This document shows positions 62,929 to 64,000 of a stretch of 64,000 nt of DNA, piece after piece. The notes under the pieces were generated by a model that had not been told where the DNA came from, did not search any database, and saw only the letters and a list, made by a program, of their open reading frames with translations. The number at the start of each line of letters is the position of its first letter. Position 1 is the first letter of the stretch. Position numbers and translations under genes: made by a program. This DNA comes from Theocolax elegans. Lineage: Eukaryota; Arthropoda; Insecta; Hymenoptera; Cerocephalidae. The stretch is from assembly GCA_026168455.1 (NCBI GenBank), contig CM047425.1:90771580-90835579 (forward strand). The letters run 5' to 3'.

Positions 62929-63369
62929 TTTTTTTATGTTATTTAACGTCGCTCTATTTATGCTGCCAAGGCTAATCAGCGACGGAGGTGAACGGTGTGT
63001 CTGTAAACAAAGCACATGTAGTTGAAACAGTGGTGCTTGTGTCCATCGGAAGATATCATCTGTCACTGTAATTAGTCTAATAATTACAGTTTCCTGTCCT
63101 CTCGATGGAACCACCGCGATCCTCTTTACATCTTCGCGTCCCTAACGTTCCCTATAGTTCAGATGCCCGTGCCTCTCATGCACTGACAAGTGCACGAAAC
63201 GCACGCGCACCTGAACTGGCGTCACATTATAGTGACACGCCGAGCCACTGAGTCGCGGTGTTCGAAAAATGCACATGAAAAAATTTTTCAGAGGTACACG
63301 TCTGGGATCGAACCCACGACCCTCGGTGTGAGAGTCGGGAGCTCTACCCATGAGCCACCGTGGCTCTAT
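62929..63369 (-). mobile_element. tRNA-derived SINE (441 bp)
   Basis: Read on the minus strand. It starts ATAGAGCCACGG and contains a tRNA-like head with a pol III A box (TGGCTCATGGGTAGAGC, 63357-63341) and a B box (GGGTTCGATCCC, 63315-63304). A ~350-base unrelated body follows, with an imperfect hairpin (63218-63241) and the near-terminal GCGACGTTAAATAAC, then a short A tail (T7 at 62929-62935). A 12-bp target-site duplication flanks it. The D stem GCTC/GAGC is perfect but the anticodon and acceptor stems do not pair well, so this is a SINE head and not a working tRNA gene. It would be mobilised by a partner LINE. It shows no evident 3' similarity to the LINE at 4324-9457. Confidence 0.82.
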
Positions 63370-63381
63370 GTATGTGGATTT
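63370..63381. repeat. Target-site duplication, right copy (SINE)
   Basis: Exact copy of 62917-62928 next to the SINE 5' end. Confidence 0.75.
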
Positions 63382-63654
63382 GGAAGTGTATGCAGGTATG
63401 TGAGGGTGGGTGCAGGTAGGTGTAAGTGTGTGTATGGGTTGATGTGGATGTGTGAGGGTAGGTGTGGATGGTTGGATGTGGGCGTGTGTGTCATGGATAT
63501 GTCAGCATATGTGTGATGATGCAGAGTTATTCAAAACTACAATTTTCAACCTTTTGAAGCAAGTTTATTTTTAAAATAAAATTTATAATACTATAAATTA
63601 TAACAAATGCACAATTTTCAAGCCGCAATCGGGGGTTGACGAGCCAAGCGAGCA

Positions 63655-63670
63655 GGGGGTACCCCCCTAG
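63655..63670 (+). other. G5/C5 palindrome and CTAG terminus
   Basis: GGGGGTACCCCC followed by CTAG and then T; proposed 3' end of the Helitron-like unit. Confidence 0.5.
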
Positions 63671-63672
63671 TC

Positions 63673-63723
63673 TATAGTAAAATTATTTTGAACTTAAAAT
63701 ATCATCATAGATTGTTTTATAAG
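63673..63723 (+). repeat. 51-bp exact direct repeat, copy 2
   Basis: Identical to 62096-62146. Preceded by TC and immediately downstream of CTAG, consistent with the 5' end of a second, head-to-tail Helitron-like element continuing beyond the window. Confidence 0.9.
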
Positions 63724-64000
63724 AGTTTTTAAATTTTATGTAAACATAGTTGGAACGTAGTGAGTGAAATGACTTCCTTAATCCTGCGACAATATTAATT
63801 GTCGCGAGCTGTGGCGCGAAATTCGGGGAAAGGTTCGACGGTTAAAACAATCCGAGAGAAAAACAACTCTCGGAAAAATGTTTAACGATCGCCTTCCCCG
63901 TAGAAGAGGCGAAGTGGCGAGGATAGGTTCTTCACTATTGGTCCGACCGATTTCGGGGACCAATAGGGCGAGGTGTCGGGTTGAGCGATCGGTGCGGCGG
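63724..64000. other. GC-richer sequence with three hairpins
   Basis: Perfect stems occur at 63786-63805 (GCGACAAT, 4-base loop, ATTGTCGC), 63851-63874 (TCCGAGAG, 8-base loop, CTCTCGGA) and 63935-63966 (CTATTGGTCC, 12-base loop, GGACCAATAG). No coding frame is convincing; a 61-codon minus-strand frame overlaps. The block continues past the window edge. Confidence 0.6.

Larger units (their letters stand above)
62290..63530 (+). repeat. G/T-rich tandem repeats of ~300-bp units
   Basis: The block GTGTGGAT-GTTGGATATGGG recurs at 62362 and 62642, and a variant at 63462. GACCCGAATTGCAGG recurs at 62494 and 62807. GTGAAACGTGAAA recurs at about 62569 and 62875. Units are roughly 280-313 bases, made of a GGATGTGTG-rich part plus an AT-richer part. 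A SINE interrupts the third unit. Confidence 0.75.
62094..63670 (+). mobile_element. Helitron-like non-autonomous element (putative)
   Basis: The right end reads GACGAGCCAAGCGAGCAG, then the palindrome GGGGGTACCCCC (63655-63666), then CTAG (63667-63670) followed by T. This is the arrangement of Helitron 3' ends, which insert between A and T. The left end (T-A-TATAGTAAAATTATT, after an A at 62093) reappears as TCTATAGTAAAATTATT directly after the CTAG end. The 51 bases 62096-62146 equal 63673-63723 exactly. TC at the repeat copy matches a Helitron 5' end. The body contains a CGC trinucleotide array, G/T-rich tandem units and a nested SINE. No Rep/helicase is encoded. The palindrome is closer to CTAG than in classic Helitrons, so a Helitron2-type end or another unit is possible. 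Confidence 0.5.

Noticed and set aside
63142..63351. Minus-strand 69-codon open frame reading GRGFDPRRVPLK
   Set aside because: It is the translation of the SINE's tRNA-like head (B box region). Such frames recur wherever tRNA-derived SINEs occur and are not genes.
63302..63366. A working tRNA gene
   Set aside because: A box, B box and D stem are good, but the anticodon and acceptor stems do not pair and the sequence is embedded in a SINE with an A tail and target duplication.
1..64000. CRISPR arrays, rRNA genes, bacterial operons, telomeric TTAGG arrays
   Set aside because: I looked for regularly spaced repeats, rRNA-like sequence, tightly packed gene runs and tandem TTAGG; none is visible.

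Overview
The window is eukaryotic, AT-rich, gene-poor DNA of arthropod type. It has many dinucleotide and tetranucleotide microsatellites, CpG-containing islands, and no bacterial gene structure. A hymenopteran such as an ant fits the base composition and the repeat types, but that is an inference; nothing in the sequence fixes the species. No intact host protein-coding gene could be supported. Most of the window reads as intergenic or intronic sequence.

The one substantial coding object is a non-LTR (LINE) retrotransposon on the minus strand at 4324-9457. It is bounded by a perfect 15-bp target-site duplication (4309-4323 and 9458-9472). It has a 5'UTR, ORF1 (coiled coil, RRM-like fold, basic C-terminal domain), ORF2 with an apurinic-type endonuclease and a reverse transcriptase (YADD), a CCHC motif near the C terminus, a 3'UTR with a small GGCC hairpin, and an A/T-rich tail. 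ORF2 has no ATG and lies in the -1 frame relative to ORF1. The endonuclease and RT parts are in two frames, offset by -1 at a run of eight A. The copy is otherwise nearly intact and looks recent.

The rest is mostly AT-rich sequence with small non-autonomous elements. Three have TTAA at both ends (1959-2411, 33444-33828, 60467-60854), the last two being copies of one family. A TA-flanked element with about 45-bp inverted ends lies at 39556-39718. A near-perfect 48-bp-arm hairpin lies at 49910-50025, and a decamer minisatellite at 54851-54940. Less certain palindromes are listed separately.

The right end (60.3-64 kb) is the densest part. A decayed, unidentified coding region (about 60347-61661, plus strand) is interrupted by one TTAA element, and its reading frame is the same on both sides of the insertion. 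Next comes a Helitron-like unit (62094-63670) with G/T-rich tandem repeats of about 300 bp and a CTAG end next to a G5/C5 palindrome. A 441-bp tRNA-headed SINE with its own 12-bp target-site duplication (62917-63381) sits inside it. A second copy of the unit's 51-bp left end follows the CTAG end directly, as expected for head-to-tail Helitron insertion. The last 220 bases hold three strong hairpins in GC-richer DNA that continues past the window.
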